Source: JBBRMQ01 sp038230775 (lineage in GTDB: Bacteria > Acidobacteriota > Thermoanaerobaculia > Gp7-AA8). Taken from it: a stretch of DNA of 11,039 nt. Below, piece by piece: positions 5,832-11,039 of this stretch (position 1 is its first letter; each line of letters begins with the position of its first letter). The notes below the pieces were generated by a model. It made no database searches and was not told the origin of the DNA. It was given only the letters and a program-made list of their open reading frames with translations. The translations under genes were made by a program, and so were the position numbers. Location: positions 1 through 11,039 of the forward strand of contig JBBRMQ010000142.1 of the NCBI GenBank assembly GCA_038230775.1, given 5' to 3'.

Positions 5832-6499
5832 TTGGCTGAGGTGGGCGCGAAACGGCGCTTCAGAAGCGTCGTGGCGACGATGAGCGAAATGAAGAGAACT
5901 CCAACGATTGCAAGGCGTCGCACCGCATCACCCTGCGTCATCGTGCCGTTGAACAGCGCATCCGCGCAGTAGGCGAAAACGAGGTGTGCCGGCAGCGTTC
6001 CGATCAGGGTGGCAAAGAAGTAATCGCCAAACGACATCCGCGCGATTCCGGCGGCGTAATTGAGGAGCGCGAACGGCGGTCCGGGGACGAGGCGCGCGAT
6101 CAACATGGAGACGAATCCGGCGTTCGTCACCTGCTTCGAGACCATCTGGCCGGCCTTTCCGAAGCGCTCGAGCAGCCCCTCGCCGAGAAAACGCCCAGCG
6201 AAGTACGAGGCGCTGGCGCCGATCAGCCCGCCGCACATCGCGTAGACCACCCCGAGCTTCCAGCCCCAGATCACCGCCGCGATCATGATGAACACGCTGG
6301 CCGGGATCGCGAAGACGCAGCCGACCGCGTACGACACGATCAGCAGAAACGGTCCGTACCAGAGCCCGCGCAGACGCTCGACGAATGCCTCGAGATGGTC
6401 GCGTGTCAGGTTGTCGCGCAACGGTGAAAAGTAGAGGGCGACGACACCGCCGACGATGACGAGCAATACGGCCAGCTTCAGCGCTTTGCGGGACCGCAT
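5828..6499 (-). CDS. TVP38/TMEM64 (DedA-like, VTT domain) membrane protein
   Basis: 223 residues. Hydrophobic segments lie at about 8-25, 50-80, 83-103, 128-152, 160-182 and 195-213. The diagnostic stretch of the SNARE-associated/VTT domain is present: ARLVPGPPFALLNYAAG (135-151), followed by MSFGDYFFATLIGTLPAHLVF (155-175), together with the earlier re-entrant region FAIPASVFIMIAAVIWGW (63-80). Relatives (DedA family, YdjX/YdjZ, eukaryotic TMEM41B/VMP1) are implicated in lipid scrambling or undecaprenyl-phosphate recycling and in membrane homeostasis; which of these applies here is unknown. The length is normal for the family. The start codon lies 18 bases after the STN-gene stop, so the two are probably cotranscribed. 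No clear Shine-Dalgarno sits at optimal distance (TAAGG is about 16 bases away). Confidence 0.9.
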   Translation of the reverse strand: MRSRKALKLAVLLVIVGGVVALYFSPLRDNLTRDHLEAFVERLRGLWYGPFLLIVSYAVGCVFAIPASVFIMIAAVIWGWKLGVVYAMCGGLIGASASYFAGRFLGEGLLERFGKAGQMVSKQVTNAGFVSMLIARLVPGPPFALLNYAAGIARMSFGDYFFATLIGTLPAHLVFAYCADALFNGTMTQGDAVRRLAIVGVLFISLIVATTLLKRRFAPTSAK

Positions 6500-6517
6500 G
6501 GAAGCGCGCAGTCTACC

Positions 6518-7210
6518 TTAGTGGCGGCGCGTGCCGACGGTGACGACGGAGTTGCCGTAGTCCTGAGAAGCGAGACCCATCGTGCGGAACACGATGTCGA
6601 ACGCGCTGCGGCACGGAACCTTGTCGAAGAGGAACGTGCCCTTGCCCTGCACATCCGGATCGATCACCAGATTCTTGACGTCACACTGCTTCTGCATGGT
6701 CTTGAGGATCGCGCGGATGTCTTCATCCTTCACGTCGATGCCGACCGTGGCGTCGCGATCGTGGCGGATCCAGTACTGATCCTTCTGGATCGTCATCGTC
6801 GCCCCCGCCAACCCCACCACCGCCCGCAACGCCGCCTCGGGTGCGACCTGCCTCGCGCTGTAGGTGACGCCGGGGTCCCGCGAAACGAGCAACTGTGCGC
6901 GATGAGGCAGGTAGACGCCGAGGGCTTTGACGGCCGAGGAGAGTGGCTCGTCGGCGATCGAAACGTCGATGGTCTTCGGTTTGTCGATGTTGCGCTTGAT
7001 GGACAGCGTAGCGAACGCGTTCGTCGCAATGAGGATCAACGCGATGGCGAACAGCCCCTCACCCGGCCTTCGGCCACCCTCTCCCCGCTCCGCGGGGCGA
7101 GGGACAACGAACTTGAAGTCTCGCGAGTCGGTGGCGGCCGCACCTACGTAGCCCTTCTCCCCGCATGCAGGGAGAAGGTACCCGAGGGGCGGATGAGGGG
7201 ACGACGCCAC
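6518..7210 (-). CDS. STN-domain (secretin/TonB short N-terminal) periplasmic protein with repeat-derived N-terminus
   Basis: Read from the GTG at 7210 the product has 230 residues. Residues about 53-67 are a hydrophobic stretch ending in NAFA, a probable signal-peptide core and cleavage site. Residues about 79-150 form an STN-like domain (IDVSIADEPLSSAVKALG), and about 156-228 a second, related alpha/beta unit (IDVKDEDIRAILKTM) with a possible disulfide pair, Cys176 and Cys200. Such domains form the N0 ring of secretins and the signalling domain of some TonB-dependent receptors; no secretin barrel or receptor follows, so this is a stand-alone module. Residues 2-52 are encoded by the inverted-repeat element 7055-7200 and look like translated repeat (Pro/Gly/Arg-rich). 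The GTG overlaps the thiolase stop (TAGTG). The only other candidate starts are a CTG at 7054 or a later TTG inside the hydrophobic core. The real start is uncertain; the folded part is not. Confidence 0.7.
   Translation of the reverse strand: MASSPHPPLGYLLPACGEKGYVGAAATDSRDFKFVVPRPAERGEGGRRPGEGLFAIALILIATNAFATLSIKRNIDKPKTIDVSIADEPLSSAVKALGVYLPHRAQLLVSRDPGVTYSARQVAPEAALRAVVGLAGATMTIQKDQYWIRHDRDATVGIDVKDEDIRAILKTMQKQCDVKNLVIDPDVQGKGTFLFDKVPCRSAFDIVFRTMGLASQDYGNSVVTVGTRRH
7055..7200. repeat. 146-base MITE-like inverted-repeat element
   Basis: The ends are imperfect terminal inverted repeats: 7055-7073 (CCCCTCACCCGGCCTTCGG) pairs with 7182-7200 at 16 of 19 positions. Inside are two further hairpins: 7077-7103 (12-bp stem, one mismatch, 3-base loop) and 7153-7178 (CCTTCTCCC/GGGAGAAGG). 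No transposase is present and no target-site duplication is clear. CCCCTCACC...CCCTCTCCCC and GGGAGAAGG...GATGAGGGG words are, as I recall, typical of dispersed small elements in many GC-rich genomes. It lies between the thiolase stop and the hydrophobic signal core of the STN gene, and its minus-strand frame is open throughout. Confidence 0.75.
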
Positions 7211-8367
7211 TACGCAACGTTCTCCACGATCATGGCGATCCCCTGACCGCCGCCGATGCACGCCGACGCGAGCCCGTAGCGCTTCTGGCGGCGCTTCAGT
7301 TCGTGAAGCAGCGTGATCACCAGGCGCGTTCCGGTCGCGGCGAGCGGATGGCCTAGCGCGATTGCGCCGCCGTTCACGTTCAGCTTCGATTGGTCGATCC
7401 CTAGCTCCTGCACCACGGCGAGGATCTGCCCGGTGAACGCCTCGTTGATCTCGATCAGATCGATGTCGTCGAGCTTCATGCCCGCTTTCTTCAGCGCGAT
7501 CTTCGTGGCCGGAACGGGGCCGATGCCCATGATCTCCGGATTGCATCCCGCGATTCCCCACGAAACGATGCGGCCCATCGGCTTCTTGTTCTTCGCGTTG
7601 TCGGCCGAAGTGACGACAACCATCGCGGCGCCATCCACGATGCCGCTGGCGTTGCCGGCCGTCACGAATCCATCCTTCGCGAATGCGGGCCTGAGCTTCG
7701 CGAGACCTTCCATCGTCGTGTCGGGCCGCATGTGATCGTCTTCGCTGATCGTCTTCTTTCCCGCGGTAACTGGAACGATCTCGTCGGCGAACTTCGCCTT
7801 CGCCTCGCCAGCGCACTTCTGGCTGCGCAGCGCGTACTCATCCTGCTGTTCGCGCGTGATGTTGTACTTCCGCGAGAGGTTGTCCGACGTCTGGGCCATG
7901 TAGAAACCGGCATACGGATCGAAGAGCGCGACCATCAGCGAGTCTTCCATCCCGCCCTGCCCGAGGCGCAGGCCCTTGCGCGCGCCGCGGATGACGAACG
8001 GCGCCTGGCTCATGTTCTCCATGCCGCCGGCGAGCACCGTCTTCGCTTCACCGAGCTGGATCTGTTCCGCTGCGTTGACGATCGACTGGATGCCGGACCC
8101 GCACAGCCGGTTCACGGTGAGGGCCGGAACCTGTTTCGGAACGCCCGCCTTCAATCCAACGTGACGCGCTCCGTAGATCGCGTCGCCGGAGGTCTGCAGC
8201 GCATTCCCCACGATGACGTGATCCATCTCCTCGGCCGCGAATCCGCTGCGTTCCAGCGCCGCCTTCGCGGCAATCACTCCCAGGTCGATGGCGCTGATCT
8301 CGCTGAAGCTGCCGTTGTATTCGGCCATCGGCGTTCTGGCCCCATCAACGATCACAATGTCTTTCAA
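7210..8367 (-). CDS. Thiolase, acetyl-CoA C-acetyltransferase type
   Basis: 385 residues from the TTG at 8367. All thiolase catalytic features are present: nucleophile Cys89 in NRLCGSGIQS, His340 in GGAIALGHPLAATG and Cys370 in CIGGGQG, plus NEAF (308-311) of the oxyanion-hole region. Cys89 is at the same position as in the Zoogloea biosynthetic thiolase, and length is normal. Known reaction: condensation of two acetyl-CoA to acetoacetyl-CoA, or the reverse cleavage of 3-ketoacyl-CoA, in the cytoplasm. The sequence fits the short-chain acetyl-CoA acetyltransferase branch, but degradative use is not excluded. Start choice: TTG has GAGGAG seven bases upstream and gives the standard MKDIVIVDGARTP opening; the ATG-initiated frame from 8448 would add 27 residues encoded by a simple repeat. 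No beta-oxidation, mevalonate or polyhydroxyalkanoate partner is adjacent. Its stop overlaps the GTG of the STN frame. Confidence 0.95.
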   Translation of the reverse strand: MKDIVIVDGARTPMAEYNGSFSEISAIDLGVIAAKAALERSGFAAEEMDHVIVGNALQTSGDAIYGARHVGLKAGVPKQVPALTVNRLCGSGIQSIVNAAEQIQLGEAKTVLAGGMENMSQAPFVIRGARKGLRLGQGGMEDSLMVALFDPYAGFYMAQTSDNLSRKYNITREQQDEYALRSQKCAGEAKAKFADEIVPVTAGKKTISEDDHMRPDTTMEGLAKLRPAFAKDGFVTAGNASGIVDGAAMVVVTSADNAKNKKPMGRIVSWGIAGCNPEIMGIGPVPATKIALKKAGMKLDDIDLIEINEAFTGQILAVVQELGIDQSKLNVNGGAIALGHPLAATGTRLVITLLHELKRRQKRYGLASACIGGGQGIAMIVENVA

Positions 8368-8374
8368 TGTCTCG

Positions 8375-8380
8375 CTCCTC
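8375..8380 (-). promoter_or_regulatory. Ribosome binding site that fixes the thiolase TTG start
   Basis: On the minus strand GAGGAG lies seven bases before TTG at 8367-8365. It is the only good Shine-Dalgarno near the thiolase N-terminus and selects TTG over the ATG codons inside the ATGTTGA repeat further upstream. Confidence 0.75.
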
Positions 8381-8393
8381 AGGGCTACGTGCA

Positions 8394-8464
8394 ATGTTGA
8401 ATGTTGAATGTTGAATGTTGAATTCCATGCGGCCCGGCCATTCAACACTCAACATTCAACATTC
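8394..8464. repeat. ATGTTGA heptamer array forming a 25-bp hairpin
   Basis: Four exact tandem copies of ATGTTGA (8394-8421) are followed, after a GC-rich spacer, by three inverted copies, TCAACAC then TCAACAT twice (8442-8462). Arms 8399-8423 and 8440-8464 pair at 24 of 25 positions around a 16-base loop. The array is AT-rich against a GC-rich background. It lies between the CPBP protease and the thiolase and contains the protease stop codon. The stable stem may act as a transcript boundary, but there is no U-tract. It is not a CRISPR: units are 7 bases with no unique spacers. Confidence 0.8.
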
Positions 8465-9266
8465 CTCGTCTCAATAGGATGCCAATCCCGAGAAGCTCGA
8501 CGAGGGTCATGCAGATACTCGCTTCCATGCCGAACGCGCCGCCGGTCAGGAGCGTTGGTCCCCCGCCGATCACACGCATCAGCGAGGCTTGCGGAACGAA
8601 GCCGCTGACCGGAAACCCGAGCACGGGCCCGGACAGGATGTTCCAGGCGAAGTGAACGCCGATCGGAAACCAGAGCCGCCGGAAGCGCTCGTACGCCAGT
8701 GCGAGAAGCACGCCCGCGATGAGGATGTTGACGATCCCCATCAACGACACTCCCTGATTTCCCGCGTGCAGGAAGGCGAACACCGCGGACGAGATCGCAA
8801 TGGCCGCCCCGCGGTTCCACTGCCGCAGCTTCTGATAGACGTAGCCGCGAAACGCGAGCTCCTCGTGCAGCGCAGCGGGGATGAACATCACGACGAGGTC
8901 CGTCACCGGAAAGCCGCCGCTCCATCGCTCGCGAACGCCGGAGAAGAGCACGATGAGCAGATCGCATCCGGTGATCAGCATCGTCGCGAACGCAACGCCC
9001 AGCAGGAGCTCGCGAGCCATCACCGGCGGCCGCACGAAGAAGCCGATGTCGAATCGCCGATGCTCCCACATCAGAATCACCAGACATGTGGCGACCGTGA
9101 CGCTGAGCAGCGCCGCCCACTGCGGGTAGCCGCGCAGGAAGAAACCCGTGGCGATGAAAATCGCGAGGTAGACCGAAAGGAAGAGGCTGACGGGCGCCAG
9201 GACCAGCGCGGCGCGAATGAGGGGATGCGCAGGACGCGAGTCGCGGGTCGCAGATCGGAAAAGCAC
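8442..9266 (-). CDS. CPBP (CAAX-type, Abi) family intramembrane metalloprotease
   Basis: 274 residues, with about seven to eight hydrophobic segments. The family motifs are all present: EExxxR as Glu135, Glu136 and Arg140 (HEELAFRGYVYQKL), FxxxH as Phe163 to His167 (FAFLHAGN), and HxxxN as His205 to Asn209 (HFAWN). These form the glutamate/histidine active site. Members process prenylated or other membrane proteins, or protect against bacteriocins; the substrate here is unknown. The start is a GTG at 9266 without a good Shine-Dalgarno; an in-frame TAG lies eight codons upstream and the next in-frame ATG is inside the domain, so no better start exists. The GTG sits in the loop of the 9243-9285 inverted repeat. 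The last six residues (MLNVEC) and the stop are encoded by the ATGTTGA hairpin, so both ends of the gene lie in repeats. Confidence 0.87.
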   Translation of the reverse strand: MLFRSATRDSRPAHPLIRAALVLAPVSLFLSVYLAIFIATGFFLRGYPQWAALLSVTVATCLVILMWEHRRFDIGFFVRPPVMARELLLGVAFATMLITGCDLLIVLFSGVRERWSGGFPVTDLVVMFIPAALHEELAFRGYVYQKLRQWNRGAAIAISSAVFAFLHAGNQGVSLMGIVNILIAGVLLALAYERFRRLWFPIGVHFAWNILSGPVLGFPVSGFVPQASLMRVIGGGPTLLTGGAFGMEASICMTLVELLGIGILLRRGMLNVEC

Positions 9267-9285
9267 CTTCCGACCTGCGACCCGC
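9243..9285. repeat. 18-base inverted repeat enclosing the CPBP start codon
   Basis: Arms 9243-9260 (GCGGGTCGCAGATCGGAA) and 9268-9285 are reverse complements at 17 of 18 positions, with a 7-base loop (9261-9267) that contains the GTG start codon of the CPBP protease. Related words (CGCGGGT, GCGAGTCGCGGGT) continue on both sides, suggesting a larger, partly decayed repeat. It also lies 17 bases past the stop of the ExbD gene, so it could mark that operon's 3' end. Confidence 0.7.
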
Positions 9286-9301
9286 TACCCGCGACGCGCC
9301 A

Positions 9302-9709
9302 TTACTGTGCGGCCTCGACGATGATGCCGATGTTCTTTGCGCCGCTGGTGCGGGCGAGATCGAGGAACTTCATCGTCGCCTCGAAATCAACCTCGGGCGA
9401 ACCCTGAAAGAAGACCATCTTGCTGGGGTTACCGTGCATGACCTCACGCAGTCTCGGTCCGAACTGATCGGGCGGAATCTCGTCCTTGTTGATGTAGATG
9501 TGGTTGTCCGGCATGAGGCGCAGAACGATCTGGTCGTTCACCGCGGTCTGAGGAAGATTCGCGGGTGCCTTCGGCGGGACGCGGACGAGATAACCCATCT
9601 GCACGACCGGGGTGATGACCATGAAGATGATGAGAAGCACGAGAACAACGTCGACCAGAGGCGTGACGTTGATGTTGGAATTCAGTCCACTGCTGCCTGC
9701 GACCTGCAT
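9302..9709 (-). CDS. exbD: ExbD/TolR family proton-channel subunit (second copy)
   Basis: 135 residues: short cytoplasmic N-terminus, one transmembrane helix (about 17-37) and a periplasmic domain (about 45-132). The helix opens with INVTPLVDVVLVLLIIFMV; Asp20 is the conserved proton-carrying residue of ExbD/TolR. The complex with ExbB/TolQ uses proton flow to drive TonB or TolA. The ATG lies three bases after the preceding ExbD stop, with GGAGAGG about nine bases upstream, so the two are cotranscribed. It differs from its neighbour in the periplasmic part and ends in NIGIIVEAAQ. Whether this copy forms a heterodimer with the other ExbD or serves another transducer is not readable here. ExbD is preferred over TolR because of the neighbouring TonB-type C-terminus and the absence of TolA, TolB or Pal. 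Confidence 0.92.
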   Translation of the reverse strand: MQVAGSSGLNSNINVTPLVDVVLVLLIIFMVITPVVQMGYLVRVPPKAPANLPQTAVNDQIVLRLMPDNHIYINKDEIPPDQFGPRLREVMHGNPSKMVFFQGSPEVDFEATMKFLDLARTSGAKNIGIIVEAAQ

Positions 9710-9712
9710 TGC

Positions 9713-10159
9713 CTACACCTCTCCCGGGCTTCGCCGCGGCTGCGCGATCAGCCCGACGTTGTTGAACCCGACTTCGCGGCACGCCTTCAGCACGTCGAGA
9801 ACGGCGCCGTACTTCGCCATCTTATCGGCCTTGACAGCGATCTCGCGATCGGGAGTGCGCTGATGGATGCTGTCGAGCTCCGACTGCACCTGTTCCTTCC
9901 GGACCACCATCGATCCGAGGTAGACGGTGCCGTCGGATTTGACGGAGATCTGGAGCTGCTTCTCCGTATCCGGCGTCTTCTCCGGCTCCTCGGTGATCGG
10001 CAGATTGACGGGCACGCCTTTCTGCAGCATGGGAGTGACGACCATGAAGATGATCAGCAGCACGAGACAGACATCGACGAGCGGAGTGACGTTGATCTCC
10101 GAGGTCATCGCTGCCTTCTGCAGCTTGTTGACCGAGCTATGCCACCGATGACTTTTCAT
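9713..10159 (-). CDS. exbD: ExbD/TolR family proton-channel subunit (first copy)
   Basis: 148 residues: cytoplasmic N-terminus, one transmembrane helix (about 26-44) and a periplasmic domain (about 62-142). INVTPLVDVCLVLLIIFMV places the conserved proton-binding Asp at residue 29. The periplasmic part shows the usual ExbD pattern (QLQISVKSDGTVYLG, VAVKADKMAKYG-like IAVKADKMAKYG, VGFNNVGLIAQ). The ATG at 10159 lies 23 bases inside the ExbB gene and has GAAGGAAG about nine bases upstream. An internal ATG at 10108 would remove most of the cytoplasmic tail and is less likely. It belongs to the TonB-ExbB-ExbD-ExbD cluster transcribed leftward. It partners the ExbB channel in the inner membrane to energise outer-membrane transport. 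Confidence 0.93.
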   Translation of the reverse strand: MKSHRWHSSVNKLQKAAMTSEINVTPLVDVCLVLLIIFMVVTPMLQKGVPVNLPITEEPEKTPDTEKQLQISVKSDGTVYLGSMVVRKEQVQSELDSIHQRTPDREIAVKADKMAKYGAVLDVLKACREVGFNNVGLIAQPRRSPGEV

Positions 10160-10829
10160 TCGCCGAGGCTTCCTTCAGGAAGTAGATCGCCATTTCCGAA
10201 CCGGAGTTCGACATCTCGACCGTGAAACGATCGATGCGGTTCTGGAAGTAGTTGTACGCCCACACCGCGGGGATCGCGACGAACAGACCGAACGCCGTCG
10301 TGATGAGCGCTTCCGCGATACCGGCCGACACCGACGCGATCCCGCCGCCGGATGTCGCCATCTTCTGGAAGGCGTGGATGATGCCGATGACCGTACCGAA
10401 CAGACCGACGAACGGTGCCGTGGCGCCGATGGTGGCGAGAACGCCGAGGTTTTCTTTGAGCTCGGCGACGGTGATCATGGCCGTACGGTCCATGCCCTGG
10501 CGCGCGGCCTCGAGCGGAACCTCCGGGTCAACGCCACCCTTGGAGCGGCGGGCAGCCTCGAACTCGAGCAGTCCGGCGGAGATGACCTTCGCGAGATGGC
10601 TGTCCTTGTACTTTTTCGTAATGTCGATGGCCTGTTGATACTCACCGCGCGTCAGCACGTTCGACAGAGCGCCGAGGAGCTTGAGCGACTGGTTCTTGGC
10701 CTTCTGAAAGGTGATGAAACGCTCGACCATGACCCAGATCGAGTAGATCGACATGATGAACATGACGACGACGACGGCCTTGGCCATCAAGGACATCGAA
10801 TTCCAGAGTGCTGTGATACTCATATCCAT
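10137..10829 (-). CDS. exbB: ExbB/TolQ/MotA-type proton channel protein
   Basis: 230 residues from the ATG at 10829. Three transmembrane segments are visible: about 15-35 (AKAVVVVMFIMSIYSIWVMV), 128-152 and 168-192. The family signature GLFGTVIGI (142-150) and the following SAGIAEALITTAFGLFVAIPA (168-188) are intact, including the pore Thr residues. ExbB forms the pentameric channel around an ExbD dimer and passes force to TonB. Two starts are possible: ATG 10844 and ATG 10829, both with a GGAGG sequence before them. I prefer 10829 because MDMSITALWNSM matches the usual ExbB opening and because the Shine-Dalgarno of 10844 lies within a GC-rich hairpin (10845-10862). The 3' end overlaps the first ExbD by 23 bases. 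Confidence 0.93.
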   Translation of the reverse strand: MDMSITALWNSMSLMAKAVVVVMFIMSIYSIWVMVERFITFQKAKNQSLKLLGALSNVLTRGEYQQAIDITKKYKDSHLAKVISAGLLEFEAARRSKGGVDPEVPLEAARQGMDRTAMITVAELKENLGVLATIGATAPFVGLFGTVIGIIHAFQKMATSGGGIASVSAGIAEALITTAFGLFVAIPAVWAYNYFQNRIDRFTVEMSNSGSEMAIYFLKEASANEKSSVA

Positions 10830-10844
10830 GATCAGTTCCTCCAT

Positions 10845-10862
10845 CGCGGCCTCCCGGCCGCG
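10845..10862 (-). other. GC-rich hairpin between the TonB-like and ExbB genes
   Basis: A 7-bp all-GC stem (CGCGGCC/GGCCGCG) with a 4-base loop lies just before the upstream ATG of ExbB. On the minus-strand mRNA the loop and right stem contain GGGAGG, the Shine-Dalgarno that would serve ATG 10844. On the plus strand it is followed by a T-run (10868-10873), but no plus-strand gene lies there. On the transcribed strand there is no U-tract, so termination is unlikely. RNA processing or tuning of ExbB translation is possible. Confidence 0.4.
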
Positions 10863-10871
10863 TGTTCTTTT

Positions 10872-11039
10872 TTAGTTGAGCTTGAAGTTGACCGTTAGAT
10901 TGAAGATGACGTCGACCGGCTGGCCGTTGAGCGTGCCGGGTCTGAATTTCCAGCGTCGGACCGCCTCCACCGCGGCCTGATCGAGACCGAAGGGCAGCGG
11001 CTTGAGAACCTGCACGTTCTGCACGTCGCCATTCTTGTC
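10872..11039 (-). CDS. TonB-like energy transducer, C-terminal end only
   Basis: The last 55 codons and the TAA stop are in the window; the gene begins beyond the right edge. The fragment has the TonB C-terminal domain pattern: KNGDVQNVQVLKPLPFGLDQ (residues 2-20 region), then the helix AAVEAVRRWKFRPG, the phrase NGQPVDV and the final strand NLTVNFKLN. In the family this periplasmic domain binds the TonB box of outer-membrane receptors and carries force from ExbB/ExbD. The neighbouring ExbB, ExbD and ExbD genes 40 bases downstream support this role. It could instead be the C-terminal domain of another TonB-type protein, since the membrane anchor and Pro-rich linker are not visible. Confidence 0.88.
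   Translation of the reverse strand, partial: DKNGDVQNVQVLKPLPFGLDQAAVEAVRRWKFRPGTLNGQPVDVIFNLTVNFKLN

Noticed and set aside
4935..5972. A 345-codon plus-strand open frame across the M23 gene
   Set aside because: No domain is recognisable, and it is antisense to a complete M23 peptidase.
7211..7816. Upstream extension of the STN frame to an ATG at 7816
   Set aside because: This part reads out of frame through the thiolase gene and is Arg/Asp-rich without domain features.
8368..8448. 27-residue N-terminal extension of the thiolase from an ATG at 8448
   Set aside because: It translates the ATGTTGA repeat and has no Shine-Dalgarno. The TTG at 8367 has GAGGAG at the right distance and gives the standard thiolase N-terminus.
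8394..8464. CRISPR array
   Set aside because: Units are only 7 bases, tandem without unique spacers, then inverted. This is a hairpin-forming simple repeat.
10845..10873. Intrinsic terminator with T-run on the plus strand
   Set aside because: No plus-strand gene precedes it, six bases separate the stem from the T-run, and the transcribed minus strand has no U-tract after the hairpin.

Overview
The window looks like a piece of chromosome from a GC-rich, diderm (Gram-negative-type) bacterium. The diderm assignment rests on a TonB–ExbB–ExbD–ExbD energy-transduction cluster, an L,D-transpeptidase and a secretin/TonB short N-terminal (STN) protein. The mix of genes and the abundance of short inverted repeats at gene ends would fit Acidobacteriota or a neighbouring phylum. 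That is an impression from gene content, not a phylogenetic result.

Layout. Left edge (1-130, plus strand): the C-terminal end of an L,D-transpeptidase. It converges, across a REP-like double hairpin (134-243), on a secreted glycoside hydrolase family 18 protein (251-1603, minus). A 218-base divergent region (1604-1821) separates this from a two-gene plus-strand operon: a CDP-alcohol phosphatidyltransferase (1822-2415), probably leaderless, and a GalT/HIT-superfamily nucleotidyltransferase (2412-3224), joined by an ATGA overlap. From 3203 to the right edge every gene is on the minus strand. In transcription order they are: TonB-like C-terminus (cut by the window end), ExbB/TolQ-type channel, two ExbD/TolR proteins, CPBP (CAAX-type) membrane protease, acetyl-CoA acetyltransferase-type thiolase, STN-domain periplasmic protein, TVP38/DedA-type membrane protein, M23 endopeptidase, a beta-helical bactofilin-like protein and a rhomboid protease.

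Function. Most genes concern the envelope: peptidoglycan crosslinking and cleavage (L,D-transpeptidase, M23, possibly GH18), a probable scaffold translated with the M23 enzyme (TGATG stop/start overlap), intramembrane proteolysis (rhomboid, CPBP), lipid headgroup synthesis (CDP-alcohol phosphatidyltransferase), membrane homeostasis (TVP38) and proton-motive-force coupling to the outer membrane (TonB/ExbB/ExbD). The thiolase is the metabolic outlier.

Most unusual features. Five different short inverted-repeat elements lie at gene boundaries: 134-243, 3932-4010, 7055-7200, 8394-8464 and 9243-9285. Three of them enter reading frames. The 7055-7200 element fills the region where the start and signal-peptide n-region of the STN gene should be, and the frame stays open through it from a GTG that overlaps the thiolase stop. 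The 8394-8464 element supplies the last codons of the CPBP protease, and the 9243-9285 element holds its start codon. The thiolase-CPBP block is thus bounded on both sides, and split in the middle, by repeats. No tRNA, rRNA, CRISPR array, transposase or prophage gene was seen. No gene-free stretch exceeds 300 bases.
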